Shown here one piece after another: positions 45,885-52,747 of a stretch of 52,747 nucleotides of DNA. Origin of the DNA: Elusimicrobia bacterium GWC2_61_19 (GTDB taxonomy: Bacteria > Elusimicrobiota > Elusimicrobia > Elusimicrobiales > UBA9959); assembly GCA_001799795.1 (NCBI GenBank), contig MGUD01000013.1, positions 40,553 to 93,299 on the forward strand, written 5' to 3'. The notes beneath the pieces are model-generated. The model was not told the origin of the DNA. It did no database searches and worked only from the letters and a program-made list of their open reading frames with translations. Position 1 is the first letter of the stretch. Every line of letters begins with the position of its first letter. Both the position numbers and the translations under genes were made by a program.

Positions 45885-45913
45885 TTGACAAGGGGAGGGG
45901 CATGCTGTATACT
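45885..45913 (+). promoter_or_regulatory. Consensus sigma70 promoter of the mraZ division cluster
   Basis: A perfect TTGACA (45885-45890) and TATACT (45908-45913) have a 17-nt spacer. The start is expected near 45920, directly before the MraZ-type repeats. The leader to the mraZ ATG is about 87 nt. Confidence 0.85.
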
Positions 45914-45921
45914 TCTATTCC

Positions 45922-45958
45922 AGTGGTGGAAAGTGGTGAACAGTGTTTTTTTGTGGTT
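45922..45958 (+). promoter_or_regulatory. MraZ operator: direct repeats with 10-bp phasing
   Basis: AGTGGTG at 45922-45928 and again at 45932-45938, AGTGTTT at 45942-45948 and TGTGGTT at 45952-45958 are phased at exactly 10 bp. MraZ is known to repress its own operon by binding short G-rich direct repeats with this period. Their place at the transcription start fits direct autorepression. Confidence 0.8.
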
Positions 45959-46006
45959 AATAATGTTGTAAACTTGTAAGTGAGAAGAACAGATTTAATT
46001 AAAGCC

Positions 46007-46456
46007 ATGAGCTCACTCTACGGAGAATATTCATACGTGATGGACGCGAAGGGCCGCGTCTTCATCCCGTCGCGCTTCCGCGATGAGCTGCACAAGGAAG
46101 ACAAGAACTATTTCATGCTGAGCATAGGCCTCGACCGCTGCCTCTACATTTTTCTGCCGTCGAAGTGGGAAGAACTGATCGCCAACAACATGGAGATCTT
46201 CAAGTCCGAGAATAAAGAAGAAGAGCGCGCCTTCAAACGCTTCTTCTTCGGCAACGCGACCGACGCCCACCTGGACGAGCAGGGCAGGATCTTAGTGCCG
46301 CAAAATCAGAAAGCGTATGCTTCTCTCAAGAAGGACATCCTGATACGCGGCGTTGGCAATAAGGCTGAAATATGGGATGCGCAGGCTTGGAAAAAATACA
46401 GCAAAGACGTGATGGAACCCTCGTTCGAAAAGTTCAGCAAGATCTTCGACCTATGA
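46007..46456 (+). CDS. mraZ: Transcriptional regulator MraZ
   Basis: DNA-binding autorepressor of the division and cell-wall cluster. Two AbrB-like half-domains show the paired motifs DAKGRVFIPSRFRDEL (about 13-28) and DEQGRILVPQ (about 89-98). About 149 aa from the ATG at 46007; a GTG at 45980 is in frame, but the family normally begins at the GEY segment right after this ATG. The stop overlaps the rsmH ATG (ATGA). Confidence 0.93.
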   Translation: MSSLYGEYSYVMDAKGRVFIPSRFRDELHKEDKNYFMLSIGLDRCLYIFLPSKWEELIANNMEIFKSENKEEERAFKRFFFGNATDAHLDEQGRILVPQNQKAYASLKKDILIRGVGNKAEIWDAQAWKKYSKDVMEPSFEKFSKIFDL

Positions 46457-47337
46457 CCGAATACTCGCACGTATCGGTACTGGCCGACGAGACCGTTAAC
46501 CTGCTGATCACCGAGCATAAGGGGACCTACGTCGACGCCACGCTGGGCATGGGCGGGCACACCGCGCGCCTGCTCAACGCGCTGCCTGCGGAAGCCAGCG
46601 TGCTCGGCATAGACTGGGACCCGGAGATGGCCGGCGTAGCGGCTAACAATTTGAAGTCTTTCGGCGCCCGCGTGAAGATAGCCCAGGGCAATTTCGCCAA
46701 TATCGACGAGATAGTGGCGCGCGAGGGGATCAGGACGCTTTCCGGCGCCCTGTTCGACCTGGGGATCTCCTCTCTGCACTTCGACAAGCCCTCCCGCGGA
46801 TTCAGCCTGAAGCACGACGGCCCGCTGGACATGCGCATCAACCCGGACAACCCGCTGACCGCCTATACGATCATCAACCAGTGGCCCTACGAACAGATCG
46901 AGCACCTCATCCGCGTCTGCGGCGAACGGCATTCCGGCCGCATCACCCGCGCGGTGCTGGAAGCCCGCCGCACCAAACCGCTCGAGACCACGGCGGAACT
47001 GAGCGCCCTGATAGAGCGCGTGGCGCCGGCCAGGGGGGAGAAGATCCACCCGGCCACCAAGACCTTCCTGGCGCTGCGGGTGGCGGTCAACTACGAATTC
47101 GACAATCTCACGCGCGGCATACAGAAGATCATGCCGCTGCTCAAACCCGGGGCCAGGCTGGGGATCATAACCTTCCACTCCCTGGAAGACCGCATAGTCA
47201 AAGAGACGTTCCGCATAATGGCGAAGATGGGCGGGTGGGAACTGGTGACACGCAAGCCGGTAAAGCCCTCGGAGGAGGAGATCTCCTCCAACAAGAGGGC
47301 GCGCAGCGCGAAACTGAGGGTCATAGAAAAACTGTAA
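46453..47337 (+). CDS. rsmH: 16S rRNA (cytosine(1402)-N4)-methyltransferase
   Basis: SAM-dependent enzyme of the MraW family, 294 aa from the ATG overlapping the mraZ stop. HVSVLADETVNLL is at the start, DATLGMGGHTARLL (SAM loop) near residue 28, and GALFDLGISSLHFDKPSRGFS near 97. FLALRVAVNYEFDNL and GIITFHSLEDRIVK lie near the end. It has the usual position, second in the cluster. Confidence 0.95.
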   Translation: MTEYSHVSVLADETVNLLITEHKGTYVDATLGMGGHTARLLNALPAEASVLGIDWDPEMAGVAANNLKSFGARVKIAQGNFANIDEIVAREGIRTLSGALFDLGISSLHFDKPSRGFSLKHDGPLDMRINPDNPLTAYTIINQWPYEQIEHLIRVCGERHSGRITRAVLEARRTKPLETTAELSALIERVAPARGEKIHPATKTFLALRVAVNYEFDNLTRGIQKIMPLLKPGARLGIITFHSLEDRIVKETFRIMAKMGGWELVTRKPVKPSEEEISSNKRARSAKLRVIEKL

Positions 47338-47354
47338 GAGGATAAGGAGGCGTT

Positions 47355-47525
47355 ATGTATCCTGAAAACATCCTTAGAGCGGGGGCGAAGTTCAATAAAC
47401 TGCTGTCGGGCAGGACGGCGCGGACGAAGTTCACCGGCCTGAAGTCGGCCATGTCTCCCACCAAGATATTCTACCTCTGGGAGAAACACGGCATAAAGCG
47501 GATAGAACTGTTCAGCATGGAATAA
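47355..47525 (+). CDS. Small 56-aa protein between rsmH and ftsL
   Basis: A short frame with a strong start: GGAGG lies 4 nt before the ATG, and it begins 17 nt after rsmH and ends 25 nt before ftsL. The product begins MYPENILRAGAKFNKLLSG and ends IKRIELFSME. It is basic and soluble, with no membrane helix. I do not recognise the family. The tight operon fit and SD argue for real coding; conservation is untested. Confidence 0.7.
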   Translation: MYPENILRAGAKFNKLLSGRTARTKFTGLKSAMSPTKIFYLWEKHGIKRIELFSME

Positions 47526-47550
47526 ACTTCGGCGTAAAGGCAACACGTAT

Positions 47551-47886
47551 ATGCTCAAGAAGACAAGGAACCTGAGATTGGCGGCGCTCGGCGCTCTCTG
47601 CGCGGTATTCTTCCTGTTCGCGTGGGAGAACGTGCAGGCGGTCCGGCTCGGCTACACCATTGAAAAACTCCGCCGGGAAATTAAAGATCTGGAAAGCGCC
47701 AACACCTACCTGAAAAAGGAAATACAGACTTCCCTGTCGCCGGAGAAACTCGAGGCCGAGGCCGTAAAGCTGGGCATGGTCTATCCGGAACCCGGCGCCA
47801 TCGTGCTGTTGGACGGGGCGCAGGACGTGAAAAAAGAAGGGCGCGGCTGGCTCGCGAAGCTTTTCCGTCTCAACAAAGCTTCCTGA
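47551..47886 (+). CDS. ftsL: FtsL-like septum formation initiator protein
   Basis: 111-aa bitopic protein. A short basic N-terminus is followed by a membrane helix (LAALGALCAVFFLFAW) and a predicted periplasmic coiled coil (YTIEKLRREIKDLESANTYLKKEI). The LSPEKLEAEAVKLGMVYPEPG segment is typical of FtsL/DivIC proteins. Sequence identity in this family is low, so the call rests on architecture and on position between rsmH and ftsI. Confidence 0.85.
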   Translation: MLKKTRNLRLAALGALCAVFFLFAWENVQAVRLGYTIEKLRREIKDLESANTYLKKEIQTSLSPEKLEAEAVKLGMVYPEPGAIVLLDGAQDVKKEGRGWLAKLFRLNKAS

Positions 47887-48028
47887 TCCCGTCCGCCGGC
47901 CGGCCGCGGCCAGCACGGCGCAGCCATCGGCCAGAGGCACTTGATGGCGGAAATAAAGACCCTGAAGACCCTGTTCGACCAGATCCCCATATACGGGGAA
48001 ACCGGCCTCGCCGGCGTCGCGCGAGCCC

Positions 48029-49720
48029 ATGATAGCCAAAACCTTAAAATCAAGAATACGCATCTGCGCCTATATAGCCGGCGTTCCGGCTTTGATGATT
48101 GGCGCGCGCCTGTTCTGGCTGCAAACCGTACGTCACGAAAATCTTTCAGCGACCGCTTCTAGGGAATTCAACAGGACCGTGTCGGAGATAGGCCCCAGGG
48201 GCCGCGTCTTCGACGCCGGCGGGGAACTGCTGGCCGAATCCATAGTGGCCTGGAACGCGGGCCTGTTCAAGAAGGACCTCAAGGATCCGGCCCGGGCCGT
48301 CAGCGCCCTGACCCGCGCGCTCAGTCTGCCTCCCGCCTTCCGGGACAAGTACCGGAAAGGCAAGAACTTCGTCCCCGTAAAAAAAAGCCTTAACCGCGCC
48401 GAGTACGAGGCGGTAAAAGCCCTTAACCTCAAAGGCGTCACCCTGGAGCCGGTGCAGAACCGCTATTACCCGTCCGGGGACCTGGCCCGCAACATCATCG
48501 GCGTGACCCGGCAGGACCGGGGCCTCGCCGGGCTGGAACTGCTTTACGACAAGGTGCTCACCGGGCGCGTAAGCCGCCGCGAAGTGGTACGCGACGCCGC
48601 CGGGCGCGTTATCTTCCAGGACAAATTCGAGAAAGAAGGCCGCCCCCGCGATCTCCACCTCACCCTGGACAAGAACATACAGTTCTTCGCGCAGGAGGCC
48701 ATAAAGCGGACCGTCGAGAAGAACCGCGCCGAACTGGGCATGGCGCTGGTGCAGGACCCGCAGACCGGCAGGATCCTGGCGATGGCCACCTGGCCGCGCG
48801 ACCTGGAGAAGATACAGCCCGTGGAGTGGGTGTACGAGCCCGGCTCGACGTTCAAGGCCATCACGCTGGCCGCCGCGCTGGATAAGGGCACGGTGAGCGA
48901 GCGCGATACTTTCTACTGTGAGAACGGCGCCTGGGCTTTCAACAGCAGGATCACCCTGCACGACCACGAACCGGATAAAACCCTGACCCTGTCGGAAGTG
49001 ATAGAGCGCTCCTCCAATATTGGCACGGCGAAGATCGGCCTGAAGCTGGGCGTACAGGATTTTTACCTCTACATAAAAGCTTTCGGGTTCGGCGCCAAGT
49101 CGGGGCTCGGCTTCCCGGGCGAATCGGCCGGTATCCTGCGGCCGCTGGAACGCTTCAAACAGATAGATCTGGCCGTGGGCTCGTACGGCCACGGCATCGC
49201 CGCCACGGCGCTGCAGGTGATCAACGCCTACTCCGCCATCGCCAACGGCGGCAGGCTCTATGAACCGCGCCTGGTGGAGCGGGTGACCGAATTCGAGGGG
49301 GAGGAAGTCTTCCGCAGCGAGCCCGTGGTGATACGGCAGGTGATACCTCCCGGCATAGCCGGGCGGGTAAAACGCATATTGCGCAGCGTGGTGGAGAACG
49401 GCACCGGCAAGAACGCCGCGGTGCCCGGCTACTCCATAGCCGGCAAGACGGGCACCTCGAAAAAGATCGACCCCCGCACGGGCAAGTACCTCACCGGCAA
49501 GAACGTCGCGTCCTTCGCCGGTTTCTTCCCTGTGGCGGAACCGCGCTACACCATCCTGGTGATCCTGGACAACCCGAAGGGGCTGACCTACGGCGGAGAA
49601 ACGGCGGCGCCCGCCTTCCAGGAGATAGCTAAAAAGATCATAACCCTCAAAGGCCTCGCCCCGGACACCCCCATCCTGCGAAAGGCGAAGACCGGTCCCG
49701 AAAAACCCGTCTCCGACTAA
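48029..49720 (+). CDS. ftsI: Division-specific penicillin-binding protein (FtsI/PBP3 type transpeptidase)
   Basis: 563 aa. An N-terminal membrane helix (residues 12-32) is followed by the PBP dimer domain with GPRGRVFDAGGELLAES. The transpeptidase domain has the three active-site motifs: S273-x-x-K276 in EPGSTFKAI, SSN at 328-330, and K473-TGT. No PASTA repeats are present. It cross-links septal peptidoglycan with FtsW. The ATG at 48029 has no clear SD. The 142 nt after ftsL hold no convincing gene. Confidence 0.95.
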   Translation: MIAKTLKSRIRICAYIAGVPALMIGARLFWLQTVRHENLSATASREFNRTVSEIGPRGRVFDAGGELLAESIVAWNAGLFKKDLKDPARAVSALTRALSLPPAFRDKYRKGKNFVPVKKSLNRAEYEAVKALNLKGVTLEPVQNRYYPSGDLARNIIGVTRQDRGLAGLELLYDKVLTGRVSRREVVRDAAGRVIFQDKFEKEGRPRDLHLTLDKNIQFFAQEAIKRTVEKNRAELGMALVQDPQTGRILAMATWPRDLEKIQPVEWVYEPGSTFKAITLAAALDKGTVSERDTFYCENGAWAFNSRITLHDHEPDKTLTLSEVIERSSNIGTAKIGLKLGVQDFYLYIKAFGFGAKSGLGFPGESAGILRPLERFKQIDLAVGSYGHGIAATALQVINAYSAIANGGRLYEPRLVERVTEFEGEEVFRSEPVVIRQVIPPGIAGRVKRILRSVVENGTGKNAAVPGYSIAGKTGTSKKIDPRTGKYLTGKNVASFAGFFPVAEPRYTILVILDNPKGLTYGGETAAPAFQEIAKKIITLKGLAPDTPILRKAKTGPEKPVSD

Positions 49721-49756
49721 ACGAGTCCTAAGTATTCCCGCACGCCACAAATTTTC

Positions 49757-49762
49757 TATCAT
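49757..49762 (+). promoter_or_regulatory. -10 box 6 nt before murE
   Basis: TATCAT lies 6 nt before the murE ATG in the 48-nt gap after ftsI. There is no SD, and the -35 (ATTCCC) is weak. It would give a leaderless murE mRNA. Confidence 0.35.
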
Positions 49763-49768
49763 CTAGAC

Positions 49769-51277
49769 ATGAAGCTGTCCCGCATCCTGGAAAATTCAGG
49801 TATAAAGCACGCCGGCCCGGACCCGGACATCACCGCCGTCGTCAACGACTCCCGGCAGGCCGGTCCCGGCGCCCTGTTCTTCGCGCTGCCGGGGACGAAG
49901 ACCAGCGGCGAGGTCTTCATCCGCCAGGCCCTGGAAAAAGGCGCGGCGGCGGTCATCAGCGCGGCCGATGCCCCGGCGCCGGCGCGCGCGGCTTTCCCGG
50001 ACGCCGTGTTCCTCAGGACCGGGGACCTGTCCCTGGCGCTTTCAAAAGCGGCCGCCAATTTTTACGGGCAGCCCTCCGCCAGACTTAAAATATTCGGTAT
50101 CACCGGCACAAAGGGCAAGACCACCACGGCTTACCTGCTGGAAAGCGTGCTGGCGCGCGCCGGCGCCAGGCCGGGCGTGGTCGGCACCATAGATTACCGC
50201 GTGGACGGGCGCGTGCTGGCCGCGGCCGCCAACACCACCCCGTTCGCCCACACGCTGCAGGAACTGCTTTCAAAAATGGTCTCGGCGGGCGCCGCGGCGG
50301 CGGTCCTGGAGGTGTCCTCGCACGCGCTGGCCCTGGGCCGGGTGGAGGACGTGGCTTTCGACGTGGCCGCGTTCACCAACCTCCAGCGCGACCACCTGGA
50401 CTTCCACAAGGACAGGGAAAGCTATTTCAGCGCCAAGGCGCGCCTGTTCGAACTCCTCGCCCGCTCGCCCAAGAAAGACCGCTGCGCCGTCATAAACGCC
50501 GACGACGAACGCGCCCCCGCCCTGATCGAAGGTCTGGGGGGAAAGCTGCGCATCATAACCTTCGCCATAGACGCCCCCGCCGATCTCCGGGCCGAAAACA
50601 TCGAGGTGCGGGAGGATCATTCCAGTTTCACCCTCGTCGCCGGCGGGGAAAGGCTGCCGGTACGGCTGAACCTGCTCGGGCGGCACAATATCTACAACGC
50701 CCTGACCGCCCTGGCCTCGGCGGCGGCCGGCGGGATAGCCCTGCGCGCGGCCGTCGGCGGCGTGGAAGCGCTGAAGAACGTCCCGGGGCGCCTCGAACGG
50801 GTGGACGCCGGGCAGGACTTCACCGTCTTCGTGGACTACGCCCATACCGACGCCGCCCTCGAGAACGTCCTGTCCGGCCTTAAACTGCTGCCGCATGCCC
50901 GGATAATAACCGTGTTCGGCTGCGGCGGCGACAGGGACCGCACCAAGCGGGCGCCCATGGGCAAAGTATCCTGCGGCCTGAGCGACATAGCCATAGTGAC
51001 CAGCGACAACCCGCGCACGGAAGACCCCGCACAGATCTTCGCCGACATAGAACTGGGCATAAAGGGACAGTTCGACAACTACGAAATAATACCGGACCGG
51101 GGGACGGCCATCGCGCGGGCCGTGGCGCAGGCCCGCAAAGGCGATATAATACTGATAGCGGGCAAGGGCCACGAAACATACCAGATACTGAAAGACCGCA
51201 CCGTGCACTTCAGCGACACCGAAGCCGCGACGGCGGCGATATTGGAAAAGGCCGCCGGCCGACCGCCGGCCGCTTAA
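49769..51277 (+). CDS. murE: UDP-N-acetylmuramoyl-L-alanyl-D-glutamate--2,6-diaminopimelate ligase
   Basis: Mur ligase adding the third residue of the peptidoglycan stem. The N-terminal UMP-binding domain is followed by the ATP loop GITGTKGKTTT (about 110), HALALGRVEDVAFDVAAFTNLQRDHLDFH (in part HALALGRV, then TNLQRDHLDFH), and LGRHNIYNALTA. The C-terminal SDNPRTEDP holds the DNPR motif of the meso-diaminopimelate-specific enzymes. Length is 502 aa. Confidence 0.95.
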   Translation: MKLSRILENSGIKHAGPDPDITAVVNDSRQAGPGALFFALPGTKTSGEVFIRQALEKGAAAVISAADAPAPARAAFPDAVFLRTGDLSLALSKAAANFYGQPSARLKIFGITGTKGKTTTAYLLESVLARAGARPGVVGTIDYRVDGRVLAAAANTTPFAHTLQELLSKMVSAGAAAAVLEVSSHALALGRVEDVAFDVAAFTNLQRDHLDFHKDRESYFSAKARLFELLARSPKKDRCAVINADDERAPALIEGLGGKLRIITFAIDAPADLRAENIEVREDHSSFTLVAGGERLPVRLNLLGRHNIYNALTALASAAAGGIALRAAVGGVEALKNVPGRLERVDAGQDFTVFVDYAHTDAALENVLSGLKLLPHARIITVFGCGGDRDRTKRAPMGKVSCGLSDIAIVTSDNPRTEDPAQIFADIELGIKGQFDNYEIIPDRGTAIARAVAQARKGDIILIAGKGHETYQILKDRTVHFSDTEAATAAILEKAAGRPPAA

Positions 51278-51290
51278 TAATGGGGAAGAT

Positions 51291-52643
51291 ATGAACCTTC
51301 AGATCAATCTCGGGCAGCTGGCGCAGGCCGTAAATGGAAAACTGATAAAAGGGAAACCTGAAACGCCCTTTAACAGCTTCGCCACAGACACGCGCAGCCT
51401 CAAGGCCGGGGCTTTCTTCTGGGCTTTAAAAGGCGCCTCCCATGACGCCCACGATCTCCTGGCAAAAACCCTCCCGCTGGGCGTCAGCGGCTGGCTGGTC
51501 CGCGAAAACGCCCTGGCCGGGCTGCGCGACCTGCCCGCCTCCGTGGTGGCGGTGGAGGACACGCTTAAGGCCCTGCAGGCCCTGGCGGCCTGGCACAGGC
51601 AGCGCTTCGCTATCCCGCTGACGGCCATCACCGGGTCCAACGGCAAGAGCACCACCAAAGAAATGCTCATGAGCATTTTCTCGGCGGGAGGGGAGACCTG
51701 CTGCAACCCGGGCAACCTCAACAACCAGTTCGGCCTGCCGCTGTCGCTGCTGGAGCTGACGGCGGAGCATAAGTTCGGGGTTTTCGAACTGGGCGCCTCG
51801 CGCCGCGGCGATATCAGGGAAATAGCGGGCGTGGCCAGGCCTACCTGCGGGGTGATCACCAATATCGGCCCGTCGCATCTGGAACACTTCGGTGAGATGG
51901 AAACCATATTCGAGACCAAGACCGAAATAGCCGACTGTCTGGCGCCGGGCGGCGTGCTGGTCTATAACTACGACGACAGGTATCTGTCGCGGCTGAACGG
52001 GCGCAAGTTGAACAAACTGACCTTTGGCAGGGACCCCGAGGCCGACGTGCGCATACTGGAAGGCAGACACCTGAAACTGGAATACGACGGCGTACTGATG
52101 GAGATAGATCTGCCGCACGCCGGCGGGCATAATTATTACAACGCCGCGGCGGCGGCGGCGGCGGCCATAGCGGCCGGGCTGGATTTCGCGGCCATACGCA
52201 AAGGCCTGGAGAACTACACGCCGCCGCCCATGCGTCTGCAGGAACTGCATATCGGCGGGGCGACGGTGATCCTGGACGCCTACAACGCCAACCCGCAGTC
52301 CATGGCCTCCGCCCTTAAAGAGATGGGCGATAAGCCGAGACCGCTCTACCTTATGCTGGGCGACATGAAGGAACTGGGAAAACATTCCGCCCATTATCAC
52401 ACCGACCTGGGCGCCGCCCTGGCCCACATGGGCGCCGAGAAGGTCTTCCTGGCCGGCCCCGAGATGAAAGCCGCGGCCGCCGCTTACTGCAGGGCCGGGG
52501 GGAGCAGCATGGAGTTCGGCGAAACCCTGGAAGACTGGCTTCCAGAGGCGCGCTCGCTTATCTCCGCGGGCAAAGGGTCCTTCCTCATAAAAGCCTCCCG
52601 CTCCATGAAATTCGAGCGGATCATCGAAGGGTTAAATCCCTAG
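51291..52643 (+). CDS. murF: UDP-N-acetylmuramoyl-tripeptide--D-alanyl-D-alanine ligase
   Basis: Adds D-Ala-D-Ala to complete the pentapeptide. 450 aa with the ATP loop ITGSNGKSTTKEM (about 113), NPGNLNNQFGLPLSLLEL, and the FELGASRRGDI and NIGPSHLEHFG blocks of MurF. The C-terminal domain contains VILDAYNANPQSMASAL. It follows murE by 13 nt. A strong terminator follows, so the cluster's next gene starts a new transcript. Confidence 0.96.
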   Translation: MNLQINLGQLAQAVNGKLIKGKPETPFNSFATDTRSLKAGAFFWALKGASHDAHDLLAKTLPLGVSGWLVRENALAGLRDLPASVVAVEDTLKALQALAAWHRQRFAIPLTAITGSNGKSTTKEMLMSIFSAGGETCCNPGNLNNQFGLPLSLLELTAEHKFGVFELGASRRGDIREIAGVARPTCGVITNIGPSHLEHFGEMETIFETKTEIADCLAPGGVLVYNYDDRYLSRLNGRKLNKLTFGRDPEADVRILEGRHLKLEYDGVLMEIDLPHAGGHNYYNAAAAAAAAIAAGLDFAAIRKGLENYTPPPMRLQELHIGGATVILDAYNANPQSMASALKEMGDKPRPLYLMLGDMKELGKHSAHYHTDLGAALAHMGAEKVFLAGPEMKAAAAAYCRAGGSSMEFGETLEDWLPEARSLISAGKGSFLIKASRSMKFERIIEGLNP

Positions 52644-52668
52644 CACCCCGCCGCCACAGGGAGGACAG

Positions 52669-52700
52669 ACCGCCGGAAAGCCGGCGGTTTTTGTTTTTTT
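52669..52700 (+). terminator. Intrinsic terminator after murF
   Basis: ACCGCCGG-AAAG-CCGGCGGT followed by TTTTGTTTTTTT, 25 nt after the murF stop. Confidence 0.95.
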
Positions 52701-52708
52701 AAGTCTGA

Positions 52709-52737
52709 TTGTGGTTAACGTAAACTTATTGTATTAT
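52709..52737 (+). promoter_or_regulatory. Candidate promoter for the gene beyond the window
   Basis: TTGTGG (52709-52714) and TATTAT (52732-52737) have a 17-nt spacer. They lie directly after the murF terminator and read out of the window. Confidence 0.45.
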
Positions 52738-52747
52738 ACAGGGAAGT

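Noticed and set aside
47944-48162. Possible 73-codon gene between ftsL and ftsI
   Set aside because: It overlaps the start of ftsI by more than 130 nt, has no SD, and its second half is the shadow of ftsI in another frame.

Overview
The window is a GC-rich, gene-dense piece of a bacterial chromosome, almost all of it vertically inherited housekeeping operons. The genes point to a diderm (Gram-negative-type) bacterium. There is a sedoheptulose-7-phosphate isomerase (GmhA) of LPS heptose synthesis, a lipoprotein with a lipobox, an outer-membrane beta-barrel protein, and a MurE with the meso-diaminopimelate-type DNPR motif. The archaeal/eukaryotic-type ProRS and the overall gene content would fit a deep-branching phylum such as Elusimicrobiota. 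That assignment is an inference from general character; no marker in the window proves it.

Layout. (1) 46-7420, minus strand: a translation/transcription operon read as rimP-nusA-infB-rbfA-nrnA-truB-ribF, with a promoter and a terminator-like hairpin in its leader. (2) 7421-8634: a low-density stretch with a large inverted-repeat element, one AT-rich secreted orphan protein with its own promoter and terminator, and a GC-rich structured repeat. (3) 8635-18397, minus strand: a nine-gene catabolic cluster. It holds a cyclase-family metal hydrolase, a three-subunit molybdenum hydroxylase (FAD, 2Fe-2S and Mo subunits) with a small lipoprotein gene inside it, a nitrilase-superfamily amidase, and an AllH/FdrA/AllG carbamoyltransferase module. 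(4) 18398-28875, minus strand: rpsB-tsf-pyrH-gmhA-frr-uppS-cdsA-dxr-rseP-ispG-proS, covering ribosome function, isoprenoid and phospholipid synthesis and envelope proteolysis. (5) 28913-32147: plus-strand nadE coupled to an outer-membrane barrel gene, then a structured repeat. (6) 32108-35851, minus strand: recO-glyQ-glyS. (7) 35882-45820, plus strand: rpmH-rnpA-yidD-yidC-jag-mnmE-(membrane protein)-mnmG-rsmG-(membrane protein)-(gluzincin peptidase). (8) 45885 to the end, plus strand: the division and cell-wall cluster mraZ-rsmH-(56-aa ORF)-ftsL-ftsI-murE-murF, led by a consensus promoter and a 10-bp-phased MraZ operator.

How it works together. Most operons are ordinary biosynthetic ones. The unusual part is region 3. 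A Mo-hydroxylase, a ring-opening-type hydrolase, an omega-amidase-like enzyme and an oxamate-carbamoyltransferase-like complex in one transcription unit could oxidise an N-heterocycle, open it, and recover its ureido nitrogen as carbamoyl phosphate. The substrate cannot be read from the sequence.

A second theme is start-site architecture. At nadE, rpmH, recO and murE a good -10 box lies only 6-9 nt before the start codon and there is no Shine-Dalgarno, which suggests leaderless mRNAs beside conventional SD-led genes. A third theme is a pair of intergenic, highly structured elements (about 8470-8624 and 31941-32071) that share an identical 16-bp core.
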